Shown in pieces: positions 45,969 to 55,934 of a DNA stretch of 64,000 nucleotides; positions within the stretch are counted from its first letter, which is position 1; every line of letters begins with the position of its first letter. A program made the position numbers and the translations under genes. The notes under the pieces are model-generated. The model was not told the origin of the DNA, did no database searches, and was given only the letters and a program-made list of their open reading frames with translations. This DNA is from Rhodoferax ferrireducens (GTDB lineage Bacteria > Pseudomonadota > Gammaproteobacteria > Burkholderiales > Burkholderiaceae_C). The DNA lies in the NCBI RefSeq assembly GCF_003347515.1, contig NZ_QEII01000264.1:1-64000 (forward strand), in the 5' to 3' direction.

Positions 45969-47096
45969 ATGAAGACCACCGGCGACCAACAACTTGTCAA
46001 GCGCATCAACCGCAGCGTGCTGCTGCGCCTGCTGCGCGCCCATCCCGGCTTGTCGCGGGCGCGGCTGGCCGGCGAGAGCGGCTTGACCAAATCCACCGTC
46101 AGCCTGCTGGTGCGCGAACTCATCGACGAAGGCTGGCTGACCGAGACCGGCCTCACCGCGGCCAGCGGGCTGGGGCGGCCCTCCACGCCGCTGCAGATCG
46201 ACGCCCGCACGCGTGGCCTGATTGGCGTCGAAATTGCCGTGGAAGCGTTGCGCGTGGTGACCGTCTCCCTGCTGGGGCAAGTCCTGTGGACGGTGGAAGA
46301 GCCGCTGGACAGCACCCAACCGCCGGCCGTATGCCGCCAGAGCGCCGCCCTGGTGGCGCGGGCCTATGCCGAGATGGCGGCGCAGGGGCGCCAGCTCTCG
46401 GGCGTGGGCATTGGCCTGCCCGGCGCCTTCGACGACGCCACCGGCGTGGTGCGCTTTGCGCCCAACCTGGGCTGGCGCAACGTGGATTTTTTACCGCAAA
46501 TCACCCAGGCGCTGACCCTGGCAGGCTTGCCCGACGTGCCGGTGCATGTGCAAAACGAAGCCGACACCGCCGCCCTGAGCGAGTACGAATTTTCCGAAGA
46601 CGAGGCGCAGAACTCGCTGATCTTCGTGACCTGCGGCACGGGCGTGGGCGCGGGCATTGTGCTCAACGACCGGCTGTTCACGGGCATGCAGGGCATGGCC
46701 GGTGAAATCGGCCACAGCATTCTGCAGGTGGACGGCCCTTTGTGTTCCTGCGGGCGGCGCGGCTGCGCCGAAACCTTCATTGGTGCGCGCGCGCTGGCTC
46801 GGATGGTTGATACCAGGCGTGGCGGGTATTACCTGGGGGTGCTGCTGCAGAACCTGTGGACGACCTTCAACCCCGGCTCGCTGGTGGTGGGCGGGTCGTC
46901 CTGCGAGCGCTACCCCGGCATCGTCACGATCGCGCAGGACACCCTGCAGGCGTATGCCGCCAGCGCCGGCATGGAGGCACCGACGGTGCGCGCCGCGCGC
47001 CATGGCCTGCTGGCCTCGGCGGTCGGGGCGGCGGCGCTGGTGCTGCACCAGTACCTGCGCCCCATGCATCCACGCGCTCACCCCCTGGCCACTTAA
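45969..47096 (+). CDS. xylR: ROK-family transcriptional repressor, XylR-like
   Basis: A 375-residue protein with an N-terminal helix-turn-helix (LLRAHPGLSRARLAGESGLTKSTVSLLVRELIDEGWL) and a ROK sugar-binding domain: GVGIGLPGAF, CGTGVGAGIVLNDRLFTGMQGMAGEIGHS and the zinc motif CSCGRRGCAE. It lies inside the xylose operon, so it is probably the xylose-responsive repressor of the palindrome before xylF. Autoregulation would follow. Confidence 0.88.
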   Translation: MKTTGDQQLVKRINRSVLLRLLRAHPGLSRARLAGESGLTKSTVSLLVRELIDEGWLTETGLTAASGLGRPSTPLQIDARTRGLIGVEIAVEALRVVTVSLLGQVLWTVEEPLDSTQPPAVCRQSAALVARAYAEMAAQGRQLSGVGIGLPGAFDDATGVVRFAPNLGWRNVDFLPQITQALTLAGLPDVPVHVQNEADTAALSEYEFSEDEAQNSLIFVTCGTGVGAGIVLNDRLFTGMQGMAGEIGHSILQVDGPLCSCGRRGCAETFIGARALARMVDTRRGGYYLGVLLQNLWTTFNPGSLVVGGSSCERYPGIVTIAQDTLQAYAASAGMEAPTVRAARHGLLASAVGAAALVLHQYLRPMHPRAHPLAT

Positions 47097-47116
47097 CCCA
47101 CAACCCTAGGCAAATC

Positions 47117-48580
47117 ATGTTTCTCGGAATCGATGTCGGCACGTCAGAAGTCAAGGCGCTGCTCCTGGCGTCCAGCCACCAGGTGATCGGCTCGGCCGGC
47201 GCCGTGCTGGCGGTGTCACGGCCCCAGCCCGGCCACAGTGAGCAGCAGCCGCAGGACTGGTGGCATGCCACCCAGGCCGCCCTGGCCCAGTTGCGCCAGG
47301 ACCACCCCCAGGCGTACGGCGCGGTCCGGGCCATCGGCCTGTCCGGGCAAATGCATGGCGCCGTGTTGCTGGACGCGCAGGACCAGGTGCTGCGCCCGGC
47401 CATTTTGTGGAACGACACCCGCGCGGCGCAGGAATGCACCGACATGATGGCGGAACTGCCCGGCCTGCCGGCGCTGGCGGGCAGCCTGGCCATGCCGGGC
47501 TTCACCGCGCCCAAATTGCGCTGGGTGGCGCGCCACGAGCCCGACATTTTCAAGCGCATCGCCAAGGTGTTGCTGCCCAAGGACTATGTGCGCCTGATGC
47601 TGACGGGCGACTATGTGACCGACATGTCGGACGCCAGCGGTACCCTGTGGCTTGATGTGCAGCAGCGCCGCTGGTCTGACGCGCTGCTGGCGCTTACCGG
47701 CCTGAGCCAAGCCCACATGCCCCGTCTGGTGGAGGGCTGCGAGGCCGGCGGCACCCTGAGCGCCGACGTGGCGAGGACGCTGGGCCTGCCGCCCGGCATC
47801 GTGGTGGCCGGGGGGGGCGGGGACAACGCCGCCAGCGCCGTCGGCATGGGCGCGGTCGACGCGGGCCAGGGCTTTTTGTCACTGGGCACCAGTGGCGTCC
47901 TGTTCGTGGTCACGCCCAGCTACCAGCCCAACGCCGCCAGCGCCACCCACGCGTTTTGCCACGCACTGCCCGGGCGCTGGCACCAGATGAGCGTCATGCT
48001 GTCAGCGGCCAGTTCGCTGCAATGGTTGAGCGGCTTGCTGGGCGCGTCGTCGGAAGGTACCCTGGCGGCGCAAGCCGAGGTCTTGACGTTGGCGCAACGG
48101 GCCGCCGCGCCTCTTTTCCTCCCCTACCTGGGCGGCGAGCGCACGCCGCACAACGACGCCAACGTGCGCGGCAGTCTGCATGGCCTGAGTTTTGAGACCG
48201 ACGCAGCGCGTCTGGCTTATGCGGTGATGGAAGGCGTGACTTTTGGCCTGCGCGACGGTCTGGCGGCGCTGATCGCCGCGGGCAGCGCCGTGCAGCGCCT
48301 GTCCCTGGTCGGTGGCGGCGCGCGCAGCGCCTTGTGGGCGCAGCAACTGGCCTCCAGCCTGAATGTTGAGATCGTCACCCACGGCAGCTCCGCCGTCGGT
48401 GGCGCACAGGGAGCCGCACGACTGGGCTGGCTGGCCACAGGCGCCAGCCAGCAGGCCGTGTGCCTGAGCCCGGCGGTGGAGCACATCTACCGCCCCGAGG
48501 CCGACGAGCAGGACATGCTGGCCGCCCGCTACACGCGCTTTCGGGCGCTCTACACCCCGACGCCGGCCGCCATCGGCTGA
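47117..48580 (+). CDS. xylB: Xylulokinase
   Basis: A 487-residue FGGY-family kinase phosphorylating D-xylulose. N-terminal [14 protein letters not shown] binds [18 protein letters not shown] and [10 protein letters not shown] are substrate-site stretches, and the C-terminal [17 protein letters not shown] is the FGGY glycine motif. The ATG at 47117 follows xylR by 20 bases. Confidence 0.94.
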   Translation: MFLGIDVGTSEVKALLLASSHQVIGSAGAVLAVSRPQPGHSEQQPQDWWHATQAALAQLRQDHPQAYGAVRAIGLSGQMHGAVLLDAQDQVLRPAILWNDTRAAQECTDMMAELPGLPALAGSLAMPGFTAPKLRWVARHEPDIFKRIAKVLLPKDYVRLMLTGDYVTDMSDASGTLWLDVQQRRWSDALLALTGLSQAHMPRLVEGCEAGGTLSADVARTLGLPPGIVVAGGGGDNAASAVGMGAVDAGQGFLSLGTSGVLFVVTPSYQPNAASATHAFCHALPGRWHQMSVMLSAASSLQWLSGLLGASSEGTLAAQAEVLTLAQRAAAPLFLPYLGGERTPHNDANVRGSLHGLSFETDAARLAYAVMEGVTFGLRDGLAALIAAGSAVQRLSLVGGGARSALWAQQLASSLNVEIVTHGSSAVGGAQGAARLGWLATGASQQAVCLSPAVEHIYRPEADEQDMLAARYTRFRALYTPTPAAIG

Positions 48581-48623
48581 GTCCGCTCATCCATCCCCTT
48601 CATCCTATTTGACTGGAAAACCT

Positions 48624-49937
48624 ATGACCTCCTATTTTTCAAACATCGCCCCCATCGCCTTTGAAGGCAACGACTCCCACAACCCCCTGGCCTTCAAGTG
48701 GTACGACAAAGACCGCTTGGTGCTGGGTAAGCGCATGGCGGAGCATCTGCGCTTTGCCGTGTGCTACTGGCACAGCTTCTGCTGGAATGGGTCGGACCCG
48801 TTTGGCGGCGACACCTTCGAGCGCCCCTGGCAGCACATGGCCGACCCCATGGACGCCGCCAAGGCCAAAGCCGATGTGGCGTTTGAATTCTTCGCCAAAC
48901 TGGGTGCGCCTTACTACTGCTTTCACGACCGCGACGTGGCCCCCGAAGGTGCCACGCCGCGTGACAGCGTGAACCACCTGCACGAGATGGTCGATGTACT
49001 CGCTGCCAAACAGGCGTCCACCGGTATGAAGCTGCTATGGGGCACGGCCAATCTGTTCAGCCACCGCCGCTTCATGTCAGGTGCGGCCACCAACCCCAAT
49101 CCCGAAATCTTTGCTTTGGCTGCCTTGCAAGTCAAGGAGGCCATGGACGCCACGCTCAAGCTGGGCGGCGAAAACTATGTGCTGTGGGGTGGTCGCGAAG
49201 GCTACGAGACCCTGCTCAATACCCGCATCGGCCAGGAACTCGACCAGATGGGCCGCTTCATGAACATGGTGGTGGAGTACAAGCACAAGATCGGCTTCAA
49301 GGGCACCATCCTGATCGAGCCCAAGCCGCGCGAACCCACCAAGCATCAGTACGACTACGACGTGTCCTCGGTCTACGCCTTCCTGTGCCGCTACGGCCTG
49401 GAGAAGGAAATCAAGGTCAACATCGAAGCCAACCATGCCACGCTGGCGGGCCACAGTTTCGAGCACGAAATCGCCACCGCCACCGATCTGGGGATTTTTG
49501 GCTCGATTGACATGAACCGGGGCGACATGCAGTGCGCCTGGGACACCGACCAGTTCCCCAACAATATTCCCGAGACCGCGCTGGCGATGTACCTGATTTT
49601 GCAGGCCGGTGGCTTCACCACCGGCGGCATCAACTTTGACAGCAAGGTGCGCCGCCAGTCGATTGACCCGCAAGACATGTTCTACGGCCATATCGGTGCC
49701 ATGGATGTGTCGGCCCGTGCCTTGCTGATTGCCGAAAAAATGATGCTTGACGGGCGCTTTGCCCAATTCAGGCAAGACCGCTACGCGGGCTGGACAAGCC
49801 CTTTTGGCCGGGATGTGCTGGACGGAAGAATGTCGCTCGACGCCGTCGCCGCGCAGGTGCTGGCCCGCAATGTCGATACGCGCCCAGTCTCGGGACGCCA
49901 GGAAAATCTGGAAAACCTGCTGAACGCGTTCATCTGA
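48624..49937 (+). CDS. xylA: Xylose isomerase
   Basis: A 437-residue TIM-barrel metal-dependent isomerase converting D-xylose to D-xylulose. Metal and substrate residues lie in [57 protein letters not shown] and [20 protein letters not shown]. Length matches class II enzymes. A GGAAAA ribosome binding site precedes the ATG at 48624. A GC-rich hairpin (CCGCTC/GAGCGG near 49946-49961) without a T-run follows the stop. Confidence 0.95.
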   Translation: MTSYFSNIAPIAFEGNDSHNPLAFKWYDKDRLVLGKRMAEHLRFAVCYWHSFCWNGSDPFGGDTFERPWQHMADPMDAAKAKADVAFEFFAKLGAPYYCFHDRDVAPEGATPRDSVNHLHEMVDVLAAKQASTGMKLLWGTANLFSHRRFMSGAATNPNPEIFALAALQVKEAMDATLKLGGENYVLWGGREGYETLLNTRIGQELDQMGRFMNMVVEYKHKIGFKGTILIEPKPREPTKHQYDYDVSSVYAFLCRYGLEKEIKVNIEANHATLAGHSFEHEIATATDLGIFGSIDMNRGDMQCAWDTDQFPNNIPETALAMYLILQAGGFTTGGINFDSKVRRQSIDPQDMFYGHIGAMDVSARALLIAEKMMLDGRFAQFRQDRYAGWTSPFGRDVLDGRMSLDAVAAQVLARNVDTRPVSGRQENLENLLNAFI

Positions 49938-49949
49938 TCCTCGCCGCTC

Positions 49950-50707
49950 GCTTGAGCGGCGGATTTCCCGGCAAAATCGGGCCGCGATGCGGCGGTAAAT
50001 CGATCGTGGACGAGGTGGATAAGGCCTCCAGCGGCAAATACACAATCGAGCTCTTTTCCAACGGCTCGCTGGGCGACCAGCCCAAGGCGGTGCAGATGCT
50101 CAAGTCCGGCGAGATCGACGTGGCCGAGTTCAGTTCGGCGCCCTTGTCGGATGTGGTGCCGGGGCTCGCTTTTTCTACTGCGCCAACAAACCCATAGGCA
50201 AAGGCTCCGATTTGGTGGGGCAGACCATCCGCGTGCAGCAGTCCGAGAATTTGTATCAACATGGTGAAGCTGCTGGGCGCCACGCCGATGGCCTTGCCGT
50301 ATAAAGAGGTGCAGGATGCCTTGCAACAGAAGAAGGTCGATTGCGCCGAGAACAACATGCCCGCCTATGAATCCACCGGCCACTACAAGGTGGCCAGGTA
50401 CGCGTACCTGACCAACCATGTGGCGTCGCCCGAAGTGCTGGTGGTATCCACCAAACTCTGGGGTCAGCTCAGCCAGGACGACCAGGCGCTGTTTCTCAAG
50501 GCCGGCCAGAAGTCGGCGTTGCTGATGCGCGAACTATGGAACAAGCGGGTTGCCTCGGCCCGCGCGACGGTGGTCAAAGACGGCGCGCAAATCGTGGCCG
50601 TGAGCGACTTCGCCCCGTTCGTACGCAAAATGGGTCCACGCTATTCCCGGTTCATGGTCGATCCGGCAGTACGCGGCGAAGTGTTCAATATCATTGGCAA
50701 CCAGTAG
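49950..50707 (+). pseudogene. Decayed TRAP transporter solute receptor (DctP-like)
   Basis: Two fragments of one DctP-type receptor lie in different frames. The first (about 49950-50197) reads VDKASSGKYTIELFSNGSLGDQPKAVQMLKSGEIDVAEF without a signal peptide. The second (from about 50240 to 50707) reads INMVKLLGATPMALPYKEVQDALQQKKVDCAENNMPAYEST and runs to the natural end. The middle of the receptor is missing and a further small deletion (near 50250) shifts the frame. Neighbouring TRAP permease genes are absent. I consider it non-functional. Confidence 0.82.
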
Positions 50708-50740
50708 CGCGCAGTCCATCCCGGCGCGCGGTGGCGGTAA

Positions 50741-50809
50741 GTTTTTTGCTATTGTATTAATAGCGTACTCCGCATTTGGAATAAGGGCTACAGGCCTGTT
50801 TTGTCAAAT
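50741..50809 (+). repeat. Comamonadaceae-type interspersed repeat
   Basis: TTTTTTGCTATTGTATTAATAGC, with core GCTATTGTATTAATAGC, is followed by GTACTCCGCATTTGGAATAAG and GGGCTACAGGCCTGTTTTG. It lies between the decayed TRAP receptor and the hemerythrin gene. Confidence 0.7.
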
Positions 50810-50886
50810 ATGTCGAGTACTTGACGTGGCTCAAGAGAGCCGGGCGGTCACGTCGTGACAATGGTGGCAATCCCCAGGAGAGAACC

Positions 50887-51366
50887 ATGAGCACAGCCCC
50901 CGAATCCGTCAGTTTTGAAACGCTGAATGCATGCCACGAGCAAATTCACACGCACTTGACCGAGCTGGCCGCATTGGCACGGCGCGTCGAGGCCGAGGGC
51001 GTTGACGCCGCAGTCCAGCAGCAGGCTGGCGCGATCGAGGCCTTTTTCTCCGGCACCTCGCGCCAGCATCACGCGGAAGAAGAAAAAATCGTATTTCCGC
51101 CGCTGCTCGCTGGTGGCGATGCCGCGCTGGCGACGGCTGTGCGCACCTTGCAGCAAGACCACGGCTGGATCGAGGAAAACTGGCTTGAGTTGGCACCCCA
51201 GTTGCGCGCCATTGCGTCAGGCAATAACTGGATCTACGAAGCCGAGTTCCAACACGACGTTGAAGTGTTCATTGCGCTGTGCCGGGACCATATCGCGCGG
51301 GAAGAGGCGCTGGTCTATCCCGAATTCAAAGCCCTGCAGGCGCGCGAATCCGGGCGGGGCGGGTAA
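50887..51366 (+). CDS. Hemerythrin HHE domain protein
   Basis: A 159-residue soluble protein of a four-helix hemerythrin fold. Putative iron ligands lie in NACHEQIHTHL, SRQHHAEEEKIVFPPL, QQDHGWIEENW and CRDHIAREEALVYPEF. A AGGAG-like site precedes the ATG at 50887. It may bind oxygen or nitric oxide or store iron. Its 3' end overlaps the convergent Crp/Fnr gene by 52 bases, an unusual tail-to-tail overlap. Confidence 0.85.
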   Translation: MSTAPESVSFETLNACHEQIHTHLTELAALARRVEAEGVDAAVQQQAGAIEAFFSGTSRQHHAEEEKIVFPPLLAGGDAALATAVRTLQQDHGWIEENWLELAPQLRAIASGNNWIYEAEFQHDVEVFIALCRDHIAREEALVYPEFKALQARESGRGG

Positions 51367-52070
51367 ACAACACTGGAGCGCAGCGCCGCCAGATCCAGCA
51401 CACGCAGGCCGCCGTATTCGATGCGGATCGAGCCCTGCTCGGCCAGCGTGGTCAAGGCCTCATTGACGCGCTGACGCGACAGGCCCACCAGGTAGGCGAG
51501 TTCCTGTTGTGTGATGCGCAGCACTTCGCCCACACCGGGGTAGAGCACCGGGTTGAACAGCGCGGCCAGGCTGCGCGCCACGCGGATGTCCGGGTTGTTC
51601 ATGCGGTCGATTTCGCGCGCCGCGATGAACTGGCCCAGTCGCTCATTGAGCTGGTTCATCACAAAGCGGTTGAAACCAATCGAGTGGTCCAGAAGCCAGT
51701 GGAAGGTGTCCACATGCAACCCGGCTACCAGGCTCTTGCGCAGCGCCTGGATGTTGTAGCGGTAGGTTTCGCGCTTCAGGGCCGTGCCCTCGCCAAACCA
51801 GCCGCCCGGCGGCACACCGGTGAAGGTCATGGCATGACCTTCGACGTTGTCGCTGCTCATTTTCAGCAGCCCGCCCACCACGCCAAACCAGTAGGTGACG
51901 GGGCGGCCGGTGCGGCAAATGTAATCACCGGGGCTGGCATCGCTGATCTTCAGGTCGGCCACCGCACGCTCGTACTCCGTCGGCGACAACAAACCAATCC
52001 ACGGAATGGCATTGAGTTCCGCAGCGGTCAGGGGGCGGCGGCGCTGAAAGACTGAAGCATCGGAGGTCAT
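51315..52070 (-). CDS. Crp/Fnr-family transcriptional regulator
   Basis: A 251-residue regulator. The N-terminal cyclic-nucleotide-binding-like domain includes GDYICRTGRPVTYWFGVVGGLLKMS and PPGGWFGEGTALKRE. The C-terminal winged helix reads LRITQQELAYLVGLSRQRVNEALTTLAEQGSIRIEYGG. No cluster of Cys for an FNR iron-sulfur site is seen. I use the start at 52070 (MTSDASVFQRRR), with GGAGG upstream. It is divergent from the acyl-CoA synthetase gene, and a perfect palindrome lies between the two. Confidence 0.9.
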   Translation of the reverse strand: MTSDASVFQRRRPLTAAELNAIPWIGLLSPTEYERAVADLKISDASPGDYICRTGRPVTYWFGVVGGLLKMSSDNVEGHAMTFTGVPPGGWFGEGTALKRETYRYNIQALRKSLVAGLHVDTFHWLLDHSIGFNRFVMNQLNERLGQFIAAREIDRMNNPDIRVARSLAALFNPVLYPGVGEVLRITQQELAYLVGLSRQRVNEALTTLAEQGSIRIEYGGLRVLDLAALRSSVVYPPRPDSRACRALNSG

Positions 52071-52133
52071 GGCAGTGTCGGGCTGTAAGGTCCGGATAAG
52101 TGAAGGGAAAACACCTACCGAGAAACGCCTGAA

Positions 52134-52151
52134 TTGTCGTCCAAACGACAA
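52134..52151. promoter_or_regulatory. Perfect 18-bp palindromic operator
   Basis: TTGTCGT-CCAA-ACGACAA. The symmetry extends imperfectly outwards (CGCC and GGCG). Position and architecture fit a Crp/Fnr-type site controlling both divergent genes. Confidence 0.7.
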
Positions 52152-52244
52152 CTTGGCGTCAAATGAGGTTCTATTATTCACCCCATTCCAGCAACGGGCG
52201 CAGGGTGTGTCCAGGTTGCTTCCACATGAAGACAAGGTACCGGG

Positions 52245-54191
52245 ATGCAGACCACTTTCCCTCGATTGCTTTTAAGCCACGCCACCCAGCGGCCGACTGA
52301 ACCCGCCATGCGCGAGAAAGAGTACGGCATCTGGCAGGCCCTGTCTTGGGCTGACCTGGCGGCGCTGGTGGAGCAACTCGCCTGCGGCTTGCATCAGGCT
52401 GGTCTGCGCCGGGGCGATCACATGGTGGTCGTCGGTGCCAACCGTCCGCGCCTGTATGCCACCATGCTGGCCGCGCAATCCCTGGGCGCTGTTCCAATTC
52501 CCCTGTACCAGGACGCTGCTGCGCTGGAGTGCGTGTTTCCCATCAATGACGCCGAGGTGTGTTTTGCCTTCGCCGAAGACCAGGAGCAGGTCGACAAGCT
52601 GCTGGAAATCCGCGACAAGTGCCCGCAACTCAGCAACATCTATTTTGACGACCCACGCGGCCTGCGCAATTACGACGAGCCGGGTCTGGCGGCGGTGGAT
52701 GAGCTGGTGGCCGCAGGCAAGGTATTTGCGGCCTTGCATACTGATTTTTTCAAAGCTGAAGTGAACCAGATCAAGCCCGACGATGTCGGCGCCATGTTCT
52801 TCACCTCGGGCACCACCGGCAACCCCAAGGGCGTGGTGCACACGCACAACTCGCTGCTGAACCGGGCCAAGGCCGGGGCTGACTTTGACAAGCTGACCCA
52901 TGCCGAAGAAGTGCTGGCCTACTTGCCGCCGGCCTGGATTGGGCAGAATATTTTCTCTTATGCGCAGTGGCTGGCCTGCGGCTACGTGGTGAACTGTCCC
53001 GAGTCGGCGGCCACCGTCACCATCGACTTGAAGGAGGTCGGCCCGACCTACTACTTTGCGCCACCGCGGGTGTTTGAAGGGCTGCTGACCAGCGTGATGA
53101 TTCGCATGGAAGACGCCGGAGCCATCAAGCGCCGCATGTTTCACTATTTCATGAGCGTCGCACAACGGGTCGGGCCGACCAAAATGGACGGCAAGTCACT
53201 CTCTCTGGTCGATGGCCTGCTGTATGGCCTGGGCAATTTTCTGGTCTATGGCCCGCTGCGCAACAACCTTGGCATGAGCCGCGTGCGCGTGGCCTATACC
53301 GCGGGTGAGGCGATTGGCCCGGACCTGTTCACTTTTTACCGCTCCATCGGCATCAACCTCAAGCAGCTGTACGGCTCGACCGAAACCGCCGTGTTTGTGT
53401 GCCTGCAGCCCGACCACCAGGCCCGTGCCGACACGGTGGGCGTGCCCTGTGCCGGCGTTGAAATCAAGGTGGCGGACAACGGCGAAATTCTGGTCAAGTC
53501 GCCCGGCTTGCTCAAGGAATATTACAAAAACCCGGCCGCCACCGCCGAGGTGCTGACCGCCGATGGTTGGTACCACACCAGCGATGCCGGTTTTCTCGAT
53601 GCACAGGGCCATCTCAAGATCATCGACCGCGTGAAAGACGTGGGCCGCATCAAGGGCGGCGCCAATGACGGGGCCATGTTTGCGCCCAAGTATGTGGAGA
53701 ACAAGCTCAAGTTCTTTCCGCATATCAAGGAAGTCGTGGCCTATGGGGACGGCCGCGAAAAAGTCTGCGTCATGATCAATATCGACTTTGATGCCGTCGG
53801 CAACTGGGCCGAGCGGCGCAACCTGCCGTATGCCGGCTACACCGATCTGGCGCAAAAACCCGAGGTCTATCAGCTCATCAAGGAATGCGTCGAGAAGGTG
53901 AATGCCGACCTGAGCGTGGACACGCTGCTGGCCGGTTCGCAAGTCAGTCGCTTCCTGGTGCTGCACAAGGAACTGGACGCCGACGACGGCGAGTTGACCC
54001 GTACCAACAAGGTCCGTCGCGGCTTCATCGCGGAAAAATACAAGGCGTTGGTGGACGCGCTGTACGAAGGTCGTACCTCGCAGTTCATCGAAACCCAGGT
54101 CAAGTTTGAAGACGGCCGCACCGGCAGCGTCAGCGCCACGCTCAGAATCGACGACGCGAAGACTTTCGCACCCGTAAAGGCAGCCGCATGA
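52245..54191 (+). CDS. AMP-dependent acyl-CoA synthetase/ligase
   Basis: A 648-residue adenylate-forming enzyme activating a carboxylic acid to its CoA thioester. The phosphate-binding motif is FFTSGTTGNPKGVVHTHNS, then YGSTETAVFV, and the ADP-binding/hinge region DGWYHTSDAGFLDAQGHLKIIDRVKDVG. The region GGANDGAMFAPKYVENKLKFFPHIKEVVAYGDG matches long-chain or bubblegum-type synthetases. The stop overlaps the livG-type gene by four bases (ATGA). The acid transported by the following Liv system may be its substrate. Confidence 0.88.
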   Translation: MQTTFPRLLLSHATQRPTEPAMREKEYGIWQALSWADLAALVEQLACGLHQAGLRRGDHMVVVGANRPRLYATMLAAQSLGAVPIPLYQDAAALECVFPINDAEVCFAFAEDQEQVDKLLEIRDKCPQLSNIYFDDPRGLRNYDEPGLAAVDELVAAGKVFAALHTDFFKAEVNQIKPDDVGAMFFTSGTTGNPKGVVHTHNSLLNRAKAGADFDKLTHAEEVLAYLPPAWIGQNIFSYAQWLACGYVVNCPESAATVTIDLKEVGPTYYFAPPRVFEGLLTSVMIRMEDAGAIKRRMFHYFMSVAQRVGPTKMDGKSLSLVDGLLYGLGNFLVYGPLRNNLGMSRVRVAYTAGEAIGPDLFTFYRSIGINLKQLYGSTETAVFVCLQPDHQARADTVGVPCAGVEIKVADNGEILVKSPGLLKEYYKNPAATAEVLTADGWYHTSDAGFLDAQGHLKIIDRVKDVGRIKGGANDGAMFAPKYVENKLKFFPHIKEVVAYGDGREKVCVMINIDFDAVGNWAERRNLPYAGYTDLAQKPEVYQLIKECVEKVNADLSVDTLLAGSQVSRFLVLHKELDADDGELTRTNKVRRGFIAEKYKALVDALYEGRTSQFIETQVKFEDGRTGSVSATLRIDDAKTFAPVKAAA

Positions 54192-54970
54192 GCAAGAAAA
54201 TAGGTGACGTCATTCTGGACGTCAAGAATATCTCTTTGAGTTTCGGCGGCGTCAAGGCGCTGACCGACATCTCCTTCAATGTGCGCGAGCACGAGGTGCG
54301 CGCCATCATCGGCCCCAACGGCGCCGGCAAGAGTTCCATGCTGAACTGCATCAACGGTGTCTACACGCCGCAGCAAGGCTCCATCACTTTTCGTGGCAAG
54401 ACCTTCAGCCACATGGACAGCCACCAGGTGGCTGTCATGGGCATCGGGCGTACGTTCCAGAATCTGGCGCTGTTCAAGGGCATGAGCGTGATCGACAACA
54501 TCATGACCGGGCGCAACCTCAAGATCAAGAGCAATCTGCTGTGGCAGGCGCTGCGCATCGGTCCGGCGCAGCGCGAAGAAGAAATGCACCGCGAAGCGGT
54601 TGAACACATCATCGACTTCCTGGAAATTCAGGCCTACCGCAAGACGCCTGTCGGGCAGCTGCCCTACGGCTTGCAAAAGCGCGTTGACCTGGGCCGCGCG
54701 CTGGCCATGGAGCCGCAGGTGCTGCTGCTGGACGAACCCATGGCCGGCATGAACGTGGAAGAGAAGCAGGACATGTGCCGCTTCGTGCTCGACGTGAACC
54801 AGGAGTTCGGTACCACCGTCGTGCTGATCGAGCACGACATGGGCGTGGTGATGGATATTTCCGACCGTGTCGTGGTGCTGGACTACGGCAAGAAGATTGG
54901 CGATGGCACGCCGGACGAAGTACGCAACAACGAAGAAGTGATCAGCGCCTATCTGGGCACCTCACATTAA
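54188..54970 (+). CDS. livG: Branched-chain amino acid-type ABC transporter ATPase (LivG)
   Basis: A 260-residue ATPase. Walker A is GPNGAGKSS, the signature region is LPYGLQKRVDLGRALAMEPQ, Walker B is VLLLDEPMAGMNVEE, and the switch His is in VLIEHDMGVVM. Residues after Walker A (MLNCINGVYTPQQGSITFRGKTFSHM) match LivG. The stop is 11 bases before livH. Confidence 0.92.
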   Translation: MSKKIGDVILDVKNISLSFGGVKALTDISFNVREHEVRAIIGPNGAGKSSMLNCINGVYTPQQGSITFRGKTFSHMDSHQVAVMGIGRTFQNLALFKGMSVIDNIMTGRNLKIKSNLLWQALRIGPAQREEEMHREAVEHIIDFLEIQAYRKTPVGQLPYGLQKRVDLGRALAMEPQVLLLDEPMAGMNVEEKQDMCRFVLDVNQEFGTTVVLIEHDMGVVMDISDRVVVLDYGKKIGDGTPDEVRNNEEVISAYLGTSH

Positions 54971-54981
54971 GGGCAATTGAG

Positions 54982-55911
54982 ATGGCATTTTTTCTTGAAA
55001 CCTTGCTCGGCGGCCTGATGGCCGGCATGCTGTATTCGCTGGTGGCGCTGGGCTTTGTGTTGATCTACAAGGCGTCCGGCGTATTCAACTTTGCGCAGGG
55101 CGCCATGGTGCTGTTCGCGGCGCTGGCGATGGCGCGCTTTGCCGAGTGGATTCCGGCCCTAACCGGCATCACCAACCCCGTTGCGGCCAATCTGCTCGCC
55201 TTCGTGATTGCCGGCGTGATCATGTTTGTCGTGGCCTGGGTGATCGAGCGGCTGGTGCTGCGCCACCTGGTCAACCAGGAAGGCACGACCTTGCTGATGG
55301 CCACCTTGGGCATCAGCTATTTTCTGGATGGCATGGGGCAGACCATTTTCGGCAGTGACATCTACAAGATTGACATCGGCATGCCGAAGGAGCCGATCAT
55401 GGCTTTTGAGTCCATGTTTGAAGGCGGCATCCTGATCAACAAGGAGGATCTTTACGCCGCCCTGATTGCCGCCGTGCTGGTCACCCTGCTCAGTGTGTTC
55501 TTCCAGAAAACCGCGACCGGGCGCGCTCTGCGCGCCGTGGCCGACGACCATCAAGCGGCGCAAAGCATCGGCATTCCGCTCAACCGCATCTGGGTCATTG
55601 TCTGGTGCGTGGCGGGTGTGGTGGCGCTGGTCGCCGGCATGATTTGGGGCAGCAAGCTGGGCGTTCAGTTTTCGCTCACGACCGTGGCTTTGCGCGCCCT
55701 GCCGGTGGTGATTCTGGGCGGCCTGACCTCGGTGCCGGGCGCCATCATTGGCGGGCTCATCATTGGCGTCGGTGAGAAGCTGTCCGAAGTGTTTTTGGGC
55801 CCTTACGTGGGCGGCGGTATCGAGATCTGGTTCGCCTATGTGCTGGCCCTGTTGTTTCTGCTGTTCCGGCCGCAAGGTTTGTTCGGCGAAAAAATCATCG
55901 ACCGTGTCTGA
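54982..55911 (+). CDS. livH: Branched-chain amino acid-type ABC transporter permease (LivH)
   Basis: A 309-residue membrane protein with the LivH start FLETLLGGLMAGMLYSLVALGFVLIYKASGVFNFAQG, family loop TGRALRAVADDHQAAQSIGIPLNRI, and GLTSVPGAIIGGLIIGVGE near the C-terminus. It forms the channel with LivM. Confidence 0.93.
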   Translation: MAFFLETLLGGLMAGMLYSLVALGFVLIYKASGVFNFAQGAMVLFAALAMARFAEWIPALTGITNPVAANLLAFVIAGVIMFVVAWVIERLVLRHLVNQEGTTLLMATLGISYFLDGMGQTIFGSDIYKIDIGMPKEPIMAFESMFEGGILINKEDLYAALIAAVLVTLLSVFFQKTATGRALRAVADDHQAAQSIGIPLNRIWVIVWCVAGVVALVAGMIWGSKLGVQFSLTTVALRALPVVILGGLTSVPGAIIGGLIIGVGEKLSEVFLGPYVGGGIEIWFAYVLALLFLLFRPQGLFGEKIIDRV

Positions 55912-55934
55912 CCGCATTACAAAGAAGAAGCATC

